This document shows, in pieces, positions 33,008 through 46,548 of a stretch of 64,000 nucleotides of DNA (position 1 is its first letter; every line of letters starts with the position of its first letter). The translations under genes and the position numbers were made by a program. This DNA comes from Wurfbainia villosa (Eukaryota > Streptophyta > Magnoliopsida > Zingiberales > Zingiberaceae). Location: the NCBI GenBank assembly GCA_025175895.1, contig CM045996.1, positions 110,101,179 through 110,165,178 of the forward strand, in the 5' to 3' direction. The notes under the pieces were generated by a model. The model saw only the letters and a program-made list of their open reading frames with translations, was not told the origin of the DNA and did not search any database.

Positions 33008-36000
33008 ATATTATTGGTATCAGAGCCCTAGGTTACGAAGTCCATTTTCGGATTTTATTTCGTTCGGGCATCGAGTTTTTCTTTACTCGGTTTTGGTTTT
33101 ATGAGTTCTGGGATCTGGCTGTTGCGGACATCTCCGAGCTACAAGGATTAAGGTATGTTAACTGTTATTACATATCCTTCTGTTGCCTATGCATTTAGTT
33201 GCTTATAACATGGATGACTTGTAGGGTGTTGGTTAGTATTCTTAATCGTGGTTTGAGTTGATCACGGGAACGACATATTGATGTTATTAGACATGTACCT
33301 GCTGTCGAAAAGGTAATTACCTTTGAGAGCCGACTGATACCGAGTCAGAAAGTAGGGGTTAGTAGTCACATTTTTTTGTGGAGATCAAGGATTACGGTCC
33401 TAAGGATTTTTACTAATTATGTTAGTCAGATCATTACCTATGGGGTAATGGACTAAGCGAGTATACTATTACTGATTCAGATAGTAGAAAGTTAGTATAT
33501 GATATTCATGGGGATTTTGATCCCCGGACTAGTCGTTCTAGGTTGTATAACATTGGGAGTAGTTTTAGAGTACTTGACTCAGGTTATATGAAGATAGTAG
33601 TGTTAGTTGAATACCATTATCCGGATTTAGTCGGTACTTGGTGGAAGATATAGGAAATAACATACGGGAAATCACACATCACTTGGCCACGGTGTAGTGA
33701 TGTTGTGAGAGAGTATTTTTGCACGTCATTTTCTTTGACTCATTGTCAAGGAATTCTTGGGCATCGGGTAAAGTGATCGTTTGATAACGAAGGTACCATG
33801 CAAAGTCGTTAGACTTGCAAGGGTTACAACCACCTAATAGCTCAAGAATGTGATTGAGTTGATTTCGGCCACCCATGGTTTATTGGTTGACATCTTGATC
33901 AGGATGTTTGGATCTTCTACCAGATCCTACCGGAAGTCCTTAGACCGAGTCATGTGTATAGAAATGACTCTGTAGCAAGTGTTTTAAGAGTTGGAGATTT
34001 GATAAGCAGATATTATAAGTCAAATTATTGGAATTGGAAGTCTCCGAATGTTTGACAAAAGGAGCAAGATTAAAGTCATGAGTCACGAGTGACTATTGGA
34101 GAGTTTTTCGATCATAGAAGACCGATTGCAGATTGACAGCAGCTTCTCATGTTTATCAGCGAACTCAGAGGAAAGACTCCGAAGGGAGATTATGTGTGTG
34201 CAGTGCGGGTTACAATGAGACACAGAGCTGGATTATTCGATGGACCATTGTATCTGTTTCTACTATAAGCAGCCGGTATCTACGAGGAGAGTATGTACTT
34301 TGAAGACTCAGTGGAAGACTATGGATGATGCTTTCGAGCGGATGATCCACAACCTCGGAAGCCAAGATCATGACAGAAGAATAGATTATCACATCAGCAG
34401 CGATCTACTACCTCAGATATAGTTGGAGCTCTTTGATAATTTCATCCGGAAGAAGTAAGTTACTCAGCAGTATCAGACGAAGACATCTCAGAAGACTCAG
34501 ACGTTCAAACAACAATTGTTACCTTCCCAGATGATAGAAACTATTATCTTCCCAGGCATAGTTATGATTTGTTCAGAGGAGAGAGAGTATACGACGATGG
34601 TCGTATCTATGACGTATTCTCCGGGTGTAGCTATACCTTATAACAGAGATGGAGCGTGTTATGATGTTGACAGTTCTTCAGTATTTTACAGCCGGATGTG
34701 TATCCTTTGCCAGTACAACAGTGTTTACCATCTCCATTGCGGTTGTTTCAGTTTGTATCTCAGTTCAGCAGTTGATTTCAGTTCCTCCATGGCAGATCTT
34801 TTTGCACCTACTTGAGCTCAGTCGTCAAGAAAAGATGTTGCACAAGTTACATGATTACTCGAGTAGAGGAATTATAGAAGACCGAAGAAGTGGTCATTTG
34901 GGGTATTACTTTAGGTTACCCTATTTGCGAATGTATTGAGATATACTGTAGTTACTGGTAGTTAGGTCTAGAATATTCTTGGACAGGATCAGAAGGGTTT
35001 CTATCGACTTGTGGGTTGGAGATTGTTCTCTACCGTCCGGTGAGATGTTGATCAACAACCAAGAAGTCAAGGGATACCCTTAGCCTTTGCTAAACATACC
35101 TTCACTATAAACATATCCTTACGGGTAGTTAAATTGTTGAAATGAGGGTATAACATGTATCTCAAATGTGCATATAATTCGAGAGTATTCGAATATAGAT
35201 TCGGATGAACTCCCAGGCTTGTCACTGCATGGGCAAGTGGAGTAAGCGATTGAGGTGATTTCGGAAATAGTTCTGATATTGGGGACCTTATACCAGGAGA
35301 TGATTTTATGGGTATCGGTGTTGCTAAAAACTGTGGAAATCGGAAGAACGTAAGTTGCGATTATAGGAGGTGTAGGATGGAATATTTATCCGTCCCAGTA
35401 TTTCTCATGAGGGGATTCATCTCTTCTAGTATTTTTTTCTTGAGAAGACTCGTAACTCTTTATTAAAAGAGAGATGAACCTTTGGGGTTATACATCGATT
35501 ATCGATGATGGAAAGTAGTAGTGGTTGAGGATGAATATTCGTCGTTGTGGATAGATGATCTATTGAGATTAGTTAAAGAATACCTGTGTATACTCTAGGG
35601 TTGATCTACGATTGGAGTGCTGATATTGTAGTGACTTGGTGTCATACAGTTATCAATATCGGTGTGATGATTGAGCTATCATCAGCTTGGAGTAAAAAGG
35701 ATGCAGGTGTGTAGAAGACGACATTTCATACTTTGTATGAATTTTAGAAGATGTTGATAATGTCGTTAGACTTATTAACAATTTAGTCGTTCATGGATTT
35801 GAGGAATCAAGTACTCTTGGAGTATTTGAGATCGATTGTCATCATATCTGTGGAGGATATATGTTTGGGATATATTTACAATCTTAAAGGAAGTTGTGGT
35901 TTCCCTAGATTGATTTGGGATTCACCATAAATGTGGATATGATGTTCTAGCGATACTATACCGCTAATTTGTTGGACCAAGAAGGTGATGGAAATCACTT

Positions 36001-36970
36001 GGTCGGAAGTTGGGGAAGCTAGGTTTCAAGGACTAGAAGGTGGCTGACTTTTGTGTCAGTGTTAGTTAAACCGTCTGATATGGATGGAAGGGTATTGTAC
36101 GCAGATGCATCATTTTAGGGATTAGGAGCGATCCCGATGCAGTTGAATGAGACGTATATTATGTGTATGCTAGTTGAGAAACTAGCAAAATTAATCATAT
36201 TAGTCTTCTAGTTATTTTCAGTTCTGTGTGACAGAGTGAATTTTGGACATTAGATTAATTTCTCTTGTGAGAATAAATCTCCGTCCTTGGGAAGGATAGT
36301 GGTTCCCAGAGTTGCATGCGATTTAGGAAGAGTTGTTTCAGGAGACTCTTTATTCAAGAGTGGTGATTTATTCGGAGTGTATTCCGAAAATAGTGAGTAT
36401 TGACACGTTCATGTGGGTAGAACAATATATGGGACATGGTTGATTGCGTAGTTTGATGTTTGGTATGCCAACAAGCAAAGGTGGAATATTGTGATCGGTA
36501 GAGTTACGTACCGTGATGAGGTGGGAGCCTAGTACGTTAGACTGTGTTGGGAAATTATCTAGAATTCGAAAAGGACTTGATAGGATTTGGGTAGTCGATG
36601 ATCGATTAGCTAGGTCCGCTCATTTTCTTCCGAGCCGTAAGATGGATTTCATTGGATCGCTTGATGGAATTATATCCATAGTGTAACCTTGAGTATCATT
36701 TCTGATAGTGATTCATGATTCACTTTATGATTCTGGCAAAGTTTCCCATCAGTTACGAGTCTAGAGCTCCAATCTGGTACAGTTATTGACCTATTAATAG
36801 ATTGATTGAGAGTGTATATAAGAGCTGGAATGTAATATTCGAGCTCAGTACCCCACTTAGTTACTTGAAGGGGTGACTTTTCTCCGGATACTTGAGATGG
36901 TTATTTTGACACACCGTACAAGTAAATAAGATGGAAATTTGGAGACCAAATTTTTATAAGTGGGGGAGAA
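33008..36970 (+). pseudogene. G8 internal region, decayed Ty3/Gypsy pol
   Basis: Primer site TGGTATCAGAGCC at 33015-33027, seven bases after the LTR. No long open frame remains. RT traces near 35480-35720 include EPLGLYIDYR and YHQLGVKR. RNase H shows VLYADASF-stop-GLGAIPMQ at 36092-36142. Integrase shows RKGLDRIWVVDDRLARSAHF at 36570-36629. This order (RT, RNase H, integrase) is Ty3/Gypsy. Many stops and deletions; the gag region (33200-34500) is not recognisable with confidence. Polypurine tract at 36958-36970. Confidence 0.82.
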
Positions 36971-39900
36971 TGTAAAATACGGTAAAAAAAAATATTATGG
37001 ATTAACCCCTTTAATTAATTTGGATTTAATTAGTGGGTTAATTGTGCTTAATTAGTGATTTATTTAAGGATTGGACTTGGGCTGAATCTATTGGGCTGAG
37101 CCCATTGGGCAGAGTCCATTGGGTTGGCTTTGTTGGGAAGGAAATGGGTTTGTGCCGGTAGGCTTGAGCTGGATTAACCAGTTTCCGAACGGATTTTAAA
37201 TCTCGAACCCAAACGACGCATTTACTCAGATTTCTCCGCGAGTTCTTCTCCCCAATTCCGATTTCCTATTTCTCCGGTTCCTCCGATCACGCGATTTCTT
37301 CCTTGTCCCGATCGAAGCTCCTGGTTTTCTTCGATCTCGACGACAGCTACTCGACTTCACCACCGACTCCTCCTTCCCGAGATCGGCATTCCGTTCCACT
37401 CGACGCCACTGATCTCGGTTGGGAGTAAGCAGCGCCGGTCGGTCGCCTACCATCATTCACGCTCTATTTCTCTGACCTCCAGCCATCATCAGCCGCCATC
37501 CAGCTCGTCCGATCACCCTAATCGGCCTGTACGCGAATATCACCGTCGCACGAGCTCGGATCACCGTCGTAGCCTTCTCGATCGCACGCTACACCGTTGA
37601 CTTCTTCGGCAATTGCGATCGCCACGATCTTAATTTAGGGTCGTTGCCGTCTCTTTCTTTCATCGCCGAGTTGCTCTCTTCGATTCATCCGTTGCCTCTG
37701 CTTAGGTCTCCTCGTCGCGAGAACCAGCTGTCGTCGGCTTTTCTGAGCTGGATCTCACTCTTTCTGATGATCTGCCACCGCCGACGCTTGAGCTCAGCTC
37801 GCATCATCGCCCCGTCGTAGCCTAGGTCCACCACGAGCTTTGTTTTGCAGCGATGTGGGTTTTGTGGAGTCACTCTCTGTCTCTGCCACTACCGTCGTCG
37901 GATCTACTTGTGAAAGGTGGTTTATTGAGCTTAGGGAATTTGGCTGGAAGCTATGTATGAGATGGGGGAGGGTAAGCTACTGCTTTAGCCTAGATTTAGA
38001 GTGTTATTCGATTATTCTGATCTAGTGATTTTGGTGAATATTGATTGAGGTTTGTAACGACTCTGTTGTATTGAAGAGTTGTGGGCGTGAAGGTTCCGAT
38101 CTGGTATATCAACAAATTGTTGGTTGGGTGGAAGCTAAGGGAAGCAGTAGAATGGGAAGCTAAGAGCCGATGTCATGGGTTCAGAATTAGGTAAGTTTCG
38201 ATTTGAATCTATCATGATAGATATACTCTGGTTGTAATTATTTGTCATTGATTTATTGATTACAGTTATTGGAAGAAGTTTATTTGGTAGAGATTCGATT
38301 GATGGATTCATGTGGATACTTGATTAGGATAATTGGATCAATATAGTTGATCGAGATATAAAGTTGATGTAGGATTAGGATTGGATCCTAATATTAGAAT
38401 TGACAGCATGATTGGATCAAATATGTTTTTATTTGTAGGATGTTGATTTCAGAACTTTGATTAATGATGATGCTCGTAGTTAGGGATGGTTGATACGAGC
38501 TACATAGCAGGTGGGTAATATCTACCTGGTCTAGTAGTTTTGATCAAATTCTAGTGCATGGATTTTGGATATACGTTTATACCTGTTTACCTTAAATCCA
38601 CTCATGTTTAATCATATGCTTGTACTGCCTTTGACCTTTGAGATATATACTCTGTTACTTCATTGATTATCTAGCACGGATAGAAACTATAAACCCTATT
38701 ATGTGTTAGCTGATAGATGTTCAGTAAGTACATGTGGTTAGGGTTATCTTTGTGACCTCAGATTGGGTTACTGTGTTACATCACTAGGGTTAGGTGATGG
38801 ATTGGATTATGGAGTCGATTGTTATATCATATCCGTATTAGTGGTGCATCTATGGTGGATCTAGTTGTCTGTGCATAGATAAGTGTGTGGTTGTTAGTAT
38901 GTGACCATGGACTAGAGTTCCTAGCATGATGGTATATCCATTATGGATTGTATATTTGTGTATGGTTATATGGATTGTCGATAGTATCTCGCTACTGACT
39001 AGAGGTCTTAGCGTGGTTGATTATCAGATGTGTATGACTCTTTGTGCGATAGAGAGAGTCTTGTGGATTGTGGTCCTTGCATAGTTGACTTTTGGTTGAC
39101 CAGGACTCCCCGTGGGATAGGGAGTGTGGCGAGGATACATGTATGGAGCTATGCATAATTACATTGCATGCATGCTGTTGACTGGTCTCCCTTGTGGTTG
39201 AGACGGGTCGTCAGTCATCCTGCCTCCCTGGCCACTCGGGGTAGTGGTAGACGGGTTGAGGGCAGAGCATTGGATGTGCCGCGCTTGGCAACTATATATA
39301 CGGTGGTAGCAGGAGATGCGCACCTGGCCACTGAGCAGAGTGGTGTTAGCACTCACCCACTATAGACGGTGGTTGTGTGACGTGTAGTTGTCCTATGTGC
39401 GGTGCTTGTCTACTCTTGGGTAGGGACGGCGTGACTTGCAGCAGGGACCCCTAGGAGTAGTTAGCTCTTTACGCTTATATACTACTCATTCATACTACCC
39501 AACTCGGCCACTCGAGAGTAGTGGTAGCTGGAGTCGAGCTAGTTGTCATGTCGTGCCACCCTCGCCACTCTGGGGTCGTGGTTGGACGGGTCCGTAGACA
39601 GTGACCATGCATATGCATTGCTGATATATATGTATGCATGTATTTGATATATGTTTTACATATGCCTGTGAGATGCTGCATTTGATTGAGCTATGATTGC
39701 TGCATATGGTTGTTCATCATGATACATGCAATCTACATTTTATATACTGCTATGTGTTGAGCATGATACATGCGTTGATTCAGACTGTTGTATGCATTTG
39801 ATTAACATCATGTCATTGTGTGGTATGGGCCGGGTTGTTATTACAGGTGATCATATATTGTTCATATGTTGGAGTATTGGTCAGGTATGGGATTGACTTG

Positions 39901-40568
39901 GTACGTTATATGGGTTATGTTATTGTATATCTGTTCAGGATGATATAGCAGATGGTGTTGCAGACCGTCAGGTACATTGGTACATTACTTCATGTTCAGT
40001 TGATCAGTTTAGTATATACATTGAGTATGACTATACTGTGGTTACTTGTTATCAGATTTGGATAGGACTGTATGTCTATTGGACTCATGTTGTATACCTG
40101 TAGATCTTCACATGTATACTTGTAGATTTCTATATCCTTATATGTTGTTCATGTACTTTCTACATATTACCCCTGAGTTTATACTCACCACCCCTGGACC
40201 CTGGGTTTCCTATCGCCCAGATAACAGGTAGAAGATTCCTTGGACGTTCAGAGCTCCTCCAGCTGATCCCATCTCACACCGAACAATTGGGGTTTTCCAC
40301 GTATTTGCTTCCACTGTTGTTTTGTATTATGGCCATGTATAATCAGTGTTGTATTTGGTTGTTGGTTTGTATGTTGTTTTTGTGTTGTATGTTAGAGTCA
40401 CACCGGTGCGCACCTTTTGTGTTGTTGTGGATGTATTGTTTGGTATTGTTCATATATATGTCATGTTGTTGTGGGCCTACAGACCTTGTATTAACCCGAT
40501 ATGTTGCCACGTACAGGGGAGATGTTGTCTGTTTGCTTTTCGGCATGGCATACTCTCAGGGCATGACA
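36971..40568 (+). repeat. G8 3' LTR (3598 bp)
   Basis: Uninterrupted copy of the G8 LTR, TGTAAAATACGG to GCATGACA, followed by ACAAG (40569-40573). Differs from the 5' LTR at a few percent of positions by eye. The hairpin run is at 39020-39590. Open frames inside it mirror those in the 5' copy and are not genes. Confidence 0.92.
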
Positions 40569-40573
40569 ACAAG

Positions 40574-40958
40574 AATATAACATGGTTCGGAACCTAAGGT
40601 TCATACTCCACGGCCTTATGCCTATCGTACCCCTCATACTTGATAGACCACCCTTAGCCTAGACCTAAGCCTTTTAGCCACCTCCATCATCCTCATGACT
40701 ATCGGATCCCTCCAAGTCTACCATGACTTGTTCATCCATACACTAGACTTCAGGTGCTTCCATCGGCTATTGTAATGCTAACTGGGTCTACTTTGCCAAG
40801 GTACATTTGGACTTATGCCACCAAGACAAAAACTTATACTTTACACCGCCAAACATTGGAATTATGCTGCCAAGACTACATGCTTGGACTTTACGCCATC
40901 AAAGTTCACTTGGACTTTACGCTGCCAAGACTACAGACTTAGACTTATGCTGCCAAGA
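40574..40958 (-). repeat. S: SIRE-type LTR, fragment 2
   Basis: Continues fragment 1 across G8: AACATGGTTCGGAACC and ACTCCACGGCC parallel ACTTGGTTCGTAGCC and ACTCCAAGGCC in E4. From about 40795 it holds six or so degenerate units of about 29 bp around CTTGGACTTTACGCTGCCAA. A10 interrupts this array. Confidence 0.75.
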
Positions 40959-42531
40959 TGATGAATGCAAGAGCAACCTCAAATCTTTTACGAGGATCGT
41001 CGAGGACTCAAAGCACGTGCTCGCGCTCAATGCCCGCAAGTGCACGAATGTTGTCGAGTAATAAAAGATTATCGATCCCACAGAAACTGAGATTCGAATA
41101 TCGTTTGTCCAGTGGATGTTGTTATTCAGAGTTAATATCCTAAGAGTATGGGTTGTGAGGTTGACGGTAGTCATAACTCAAGTACGGTGTCACTCGAAGG
41201 AAGAGAATATTGGTTCGAAGTTCTCTAAAAGGATTCTAAGACTCGGTTTCACTTGTGCATCGTGGAACATGCTATCAATTAGATGAGTTGAGATCACTAA
41301 TTATGATCTTGAGGGAGGATCATCATGCATTTGCCCGATGAACTTTTGCTTCTACCGGGAACTACCTATTCCTAATCGAGTTTCCCTTTCAGATCGTAAG
41401 GGGGTTGATACCGTTGGGAGCCCTCTGTCACTAAAGTCCCTCAACCCTTCTAGAGTTAATCTCTCCTACTTTGGGCCTTCTGCTAAGATAGGTTATTGGG
41501 GTATGAGGACATCCTAATAATCCCAATGAAGAGGCGGATCGTATTTCATATCCTACTCTATTAAATTCTATCTTCTACAATTATGGGAGGTGGGATGACC
41601 GCAAGGTTCATCCTTGATTCTCCTAGAATTTTGATACGAAGGTTGTCACCCTTTGTATCACCTATGTTCAATATAAATAGAATCAAGATGTAATGCTCAT
41701 CGATCTCAACAACCCACAATGGCAAATAGAATCAAAAGAGATGACTAATTATTTGATCTAACATGTCCACATACATAAGTTACTCCATAATCCTAGAATC
41801 AAAGTATTTACTCCATAAACAAATATGAATAAACTTAAGACATCTTAAGAAAAGTAATTACAATGCAAGTAAAATGAGAAAATAAAGAGAGTACTTTCTG
41901 TCCTATCCAATATACGTGTCTTGGTTGTTCTCCATGGTGCCAGAGCATCAAGAGGGATCTTCTAGCTGCTTCCTTCCTCCCTGTTGCGAATATCCGGTGC
42001 TTTTTAGGGCATCCTCTTGTCGTCCTAGCTATTGGGCCTCCCCCTAGGGTTTGGGTGTGCCTTCCTATTTATAGAGGAGAAGCCAGCTTTCATTAAAATC
42101 CCATGAAAACCTAATTTGTGCCAACTCGGGATGATGCCATACAACCTTGTGGATTCCATACGGCTACCCGTGTGGTACGTTGGAAATACTTCCTCGGTCT
42201 GGCTTTGGGGTTGGGCATGGCCGTGTGAATTTCCCATGGCCAGGTCGTGTACACCTCTGGACTATCTAGTGAATGCCTTCTTTTGCTCTGGTGCATGCCC
42301 GTGTTTTGGGAAAAACACGACCAGAGCATGCTCACCTTCCTTTGGCTCCAAAAGTGTATTGTTTTACCTTCAAAATGTCATCCTACACATAAAAATAGCA
42401 AGAGCAGATCTCCAAACTAGAAAATAGGAAATGAATACAAAACATGGAAAAAGATACATGAAACACGTACGAAATGCAATGAGATGTGTGCTAAAACTAC
42501 TTCTAAAATCTTATATGATTTGATCACATCA
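40959..42531 (-). repeat. A10 3' LTR (1573 bp)
   Basis: Plus-strand reading from TGATGAATGC to GATCACATCA, next to polypurine tract ATTCCCCAGACTTAGATC (plus strand, 42532-42549). Matches 46549-48101 throughout with many substitutions. Confidence 0.87.
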
Positions 42532-42549
42532 ATTCCCCAGACTTAGATC

Positions 42550-44512
42550 TTTTCTTATCCTAAATCAAACCTCAATGCCATAAAATTAAGAAAAAACATT
42601 GTTTTCATACTTAGCATGTTAACTTAGCCTTTTGTGCATGTGATGAGGGAATTTTACTAAGGGATACTCATTCCACAATGAGTTAAGTCATCATCCTATA
42701 GATTTCCTAAGGTCTCCGGATTTTAGGCACTTACCTACCCTAAGCGAGGGTCATTCCCTAGATATAGCATAAAGTCTCAAAGGCGTGCTCAGTATTGAAA
42801 GAAATTGATAGGTGTTTCTCTAGTAACCTAACTCGGTCTTAAAGGGGCATCTAGCCATTTCCACCCACGACAACTATTTTTTTTCAACTCTCATTTTTTT
42901 CTTTTTATTTCCCCTTCTTTTTTTATCATTTTCCCTAGCATTTCGATTTTTCCGAATAAGTTTACACAATCTGAGCATCTCCTGTAACTAAAATGCTAAA
43001 TCTAGAGTCCCCTATGGATTCAAAAGTACTAGACTACTGGGATGAATCATAACTATGTATGTAATAGATTCTCGCTTTCAGAATATTCGTCAAGTGTAAG
43101 TGAAAGATAAAAGCTAACAAGTGCAAATCTAGAACATCCATCAAAGCAACTAAAAATAAAATACCATAGGATAAATGAAGTTAAGATATCTATGGAATGG
43201 AAGCAAATCGTGAAAAAGAAAATTTTGAAAGTATCACTAAGGTAGCTTAAAATGACAAACAACTAAGTGTTGAAAGGAAACTAAATATTGTATGCATGGA
43301 CACATAAATTCAATTGATCTAAAACTAAACCTAAATGTCAAGAAAGAAACTACTTCTAGAAGAAGGGAATATCAAAATTCGGGGTCCTACCTCCAGACTT
43401 AAACAAAATCATACCTCTAGTATGGCGGTCGAGGTGGGAAATCCAATAGTCTCACCATGTCTAGCTCCTTGGAGTATCTGGTGCTCAGCCGCTGATGTCA
43501 TATGTACATATGGTCGATCTGGGAACTGGTGGATGCAGCGGTGACTCTATGCTCCTCCTCCCTGGCCCACTGTGCTTGTGTAGCACGCATGTGCTGCCGA
43601 ACCTCCTGGTGATATGCAACCTCCTCCTGAAAATAATCATGGGTTTGGCTGTAGAACTCCTCGGCTCACTGGAAATGCTCTCGGAGGTCCTGAAACTCTG
43701 CCTGTGTATAGGTCCTATGTTCCTCCCATCGCTGCCCCTGTGTCTGCTGCTCAGTGTAAATATCATCGAGGTGTGATCAGAATTTGGAGAAGTCATAAGC
43801 TGACGTACTTGTATCCTGATCATAGGTAGAAAAAGAAGGAGGTGCAAGTGCATGTGTAGGCTCTCAGCGTGGACTAGGGTGCCCTTCTTGGAAAAAGTCT
43901 TGGATTCGGAACGGTTGTGTGAAATTCACAAGTCGGCCATGTGCGACTCTGGATTTCTCCCAGAGTGCAACACTGTCTGAGACTTTCCACACACCCCCAT
44001 TATGTGCTCTTCTGACCATTGCTCATTACCGTGTGGAATCCACATGACCGCCCATGCTTCCTTTTGAGGTTCTAACAAGGGATCTCATTTCTACCTAGCA
44101 AGTTCTATCTGATCCTAAAACACTTGTGAAGATTCCAATGGATAAAAATTAAAGTCTGAACTAACATGCATGAATGCAAACAGAATAAAAACATGTAAAT
44201 TTAAACTTGGGTTGCCTCCCAAGAAGCACTTGTTTAGGGTCTTTAGCTCTACCATACTCCTTTGCCTTAGATTGGCTCCGGTGGCTCCATGAACCTCCAT
44301 TCATCCATTTTAGAATCTTTATCTTCTAGTGGGGTATTTGCTATCCTACAGACAGTATACCTGTCTGAGAATGGAGCCTTACACTCTGATAAGTTGAATA
44401 TGATAATCTCGCCATCCACTTCCAAGGAGACTTTGTGCCCCTTCACGTCTATGTGTGCTCCTGTAATGGCCAGAAAGGGTCTCTCTAAGATGATTGAGTT
44501 CTGAGGGATTGG
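42550..44512 (-). other. A10 non-coding 3' region
   Basis: About 2 kb where pol would be expected. A minus-strand open frame of 122 codons (43485-43853) has no recognisable domain and I do not call it a gene. GTGTGAAATTCACAAG-like words (about 43918 and 44030) recur in the LTRs near 42220 and 47795. Confidence 0.6.
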
Positions 44513-45022
44513 TCATGTGTCCAATATAATGAAGTCTGTGGGTATCACAAAACTCTCTATTACAACAAGTACATCCATCATCATGCCAATTGGTTCCCTG
44601 ACCATGTCATCCGCCATACGAATAGCCAGGCTAGCCTGTCGTAACCCACTCAGTCCCATCTCCCTATAGATTGCATAGGGTATGACACTAACGGGCGATC
44701 CTAAGTCACACAATACCTCGTTGATGCTCTCCCGATAGATCATGCAGGGTAAGACAAAATCACCAGGGTCCTCAAGCTTGAGTGGAATCTTATCTTCAAT
44801 TTCTGCTTGATTTGGCAAAGTTGAGATCATGGATGCGCACCCCTTAGTGACTTTGCTCTTATGTCCTACTACTTCATTGTATGCACCCTCTCCCTTAACC
44901 AGGTTCTGCTCAGATGGTAGGGGAGAGTTGTCCATGGGTTTTGATATGGTCTTGGCTATTTGGGCGACTTGCATTTCCAATATCTTAGTGTGTCTTGTGA
45001 GCCCATCGACAGAGGCCTTCAA
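44513..45022 (-). pseudogene. A10 Gag C-terminus and protease
   Basis: 169 open codons. Residues 86-96 read PGDFVLPCMIY and 104-113 LCDLGSPVSV, the retropepsin active site in the D-L-G form usual for Tat/Athila. MADDMVREPIG and VIPTDFIILD follow, completing the fold. The frame stops before any RT. In the family the protease processes Gag. Upstream continuity with gag is broken by stops. Confidence 0.82.
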
Positions 45023-45508
45023 CTCCCTCAGTGCCTCTTCGGCTCTTTGATGTTGCCGCTGGAATTCTGCATTAGCCTTTGTTTGGGTAGAAATGAAGCC
45101 TTAAATCATTGACTCAAGTCAAGATTTTGGCGGTTGTTGCTACCCACTGCCCTGCTGACCATATTCTCCCGACTGTTGGAAATTTTTCGAATTACTTTTG
45201 TAAGAAAATTTCAGGTGGTTCCTCCATTCGAGGTTGTATGTGCTGGAATAAGGATTATTGGGTCTCTGATTATACTCGCCCATGACATCAATATGCTCAA
45301 TCTGATCCTCAGATCCCCTCTACTCTCCACAGTAGTCCTCCTGATATATCGCTACTCCATCACTAAAGGAGTTGGCCGCACGTACAGAAGCAAGGGTTAG
45401 GGAGTCAAACTCTCTACTTAGTGTGTCCATCCTTGCCGCTATATGATCCACGGAGTTAACAACATATCTCCCTGCTGCAGGTGCTGGGTGACTCCGCTCG
45501 GAAGCCTA

Positions 45509-46278
45509 TTAGTGGTGGTTATGGGCCACCTCCTCAATCAACTCTTTCACTTCCTCGATGGTCTTGTTCATTAATGCTCCTCCTATAGCAAAATTGAGGG
45601 AAACCTTCGTGGCATATGTGATCCCATTATAGAATATGTGGATCACCAGCCACCTCTCAAGACTGTGATGGGGGGCATTGATAGAGTAGCCCTTTGTAGC
45701 GATCTCATACTTCAAACAGAGACTCTCCTTCCTTCTTGCAGAAGCTAGTAATCAAGTGGCGCATGTGAACAATCTTACTTGGTGGGAAGATTTTATTAAG
45801 GAATTGCTGCTCGCACTGCTCCCATGTGGTGATGCTTCTCGAAGGAAGAGTGTAGCCATGTTTTCGCCTTGTCCCGCAATGAGAACGAAAAGAGGCTCAA
45901 ACGAATCACATCGGTGGGTACTCCATTGAATTTTAATGTTGAGCATATCTCTAAAAACGTCTCTAGGTTCCGATTCGGGTCTTCAGTTGCAACTCCTCCG
46001 AATTGGCTCTGTTGGACCATGTGTATGAGTGCATGTTTTAATTCGAAATTATTAGCTGTGATGGACGGTCCAGCTATACTTGACCTATACCCTCTAGCAC
46101 TGGGGGCTGTATAATCCTGCAAAGCTCGGCTACCTAAGTTCGCCAAAGGGGCAACTTGTTCCTCCATACTTTTTTGTTCAGCTCTCCTACGATGGTAGAT
46201 TTGTTCTATTTCTAGATCTATTGAAAGCAGATTTTTCGATCCTAAGTGTCTATGCATACGACGAACCAAGTTACACAA
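45509..46278 (-). pseudogene. gag: A10 gag (Retrotrans_gag type)
   Basis: Two adjoining open pieces. The first (46278-45796) has ALIHMVQQSQFGG, ICSTLKFNGV and the hallmark LFSFSLRDKAKTWLHS. The second (45715-45509) has LERWLVIHIFYNGIT and LMNKTIEEVKELIEE, the usual continuation. A frameshift near 45796 and further loss before 45509 break it. Confidence 0.82.
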
Positions 46279-46523
46279 TCAGGAGTATATATGCTACTTA
46301 TAAAAAGGAAATTAAATAACCCAAAGCACTAAACCAAATGAAGAAAAACTAAAACTGAACTAAAGTAAGATACAATATAACTACTAAAATTAATCTAAAC
46401 TGAATTTAGATAGCAAAAATCCAAACTGAGTAAACTAAAAATAAAATAAAAATAAAACAAGAAAATAAATCTAACCTAGGTTTGATCCAAACTATCCACT
46501 TTCTATTCAATATCGAATCAATA

Positions 46524-46548
46524 GTAACCGACAACAACACTAAAAACT
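46524..46548 (-). other. A10 primer-binding site, decayed
   Basis: On the element strand the LTR is followed by TTTTTAGTGTTGTTGTCGG. This aligns with the Tat/Athila site TTTTGGCGCCGTTGCCGGGG, and most differences are C to T or G to A, as expected from decay of methylated cytosines. The tRNA assignment is by resemblance to that site. Confidence 0.6.

Larger units (their letters stand above)
20526..40568 (+). mobile_element. G8: decayed Ty3/Gypsy element with 3.6-kb LTRs
   Basis: LTRs are 20526-33007 (3596 bp after removing K9 and one copy of its target duplication) and 36971-40568 (3598 bp). ACAAG flanks both ends exactly. The internal part is only about 4 kb, with primer site, decayed RT, RNase H and integrase traces, and polypurine tract AAGTGGGGGAGAA. 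Long LTRs with a Met primer site suggest a Tekay/Del-type chromovirus, but no chromodomain is visible. K9 is inserted in its 5' LTR. Confidence 0.9.

Noticed and set aside
32486..33031. Open frame of 181 codons with hydrophobic residues, as a membrane protein
   Set aside because: It spans the G8 LTR end and primer site; the second LTR copy is broken.
33008..36970. G8 interior as an endogenous pararetrovirus
   Set aside because: RT, RNase H and integrase traces are followed by a polypurine tract and LTR with exact target duplication, so it is Ty3/Gypsy.
43485..43853. 122-codon minus-strand frame in A10 as an extra gene
   Set aside because: No recognisable domain, overlapping plus-strand frames of similar size, and low-complexity composition.
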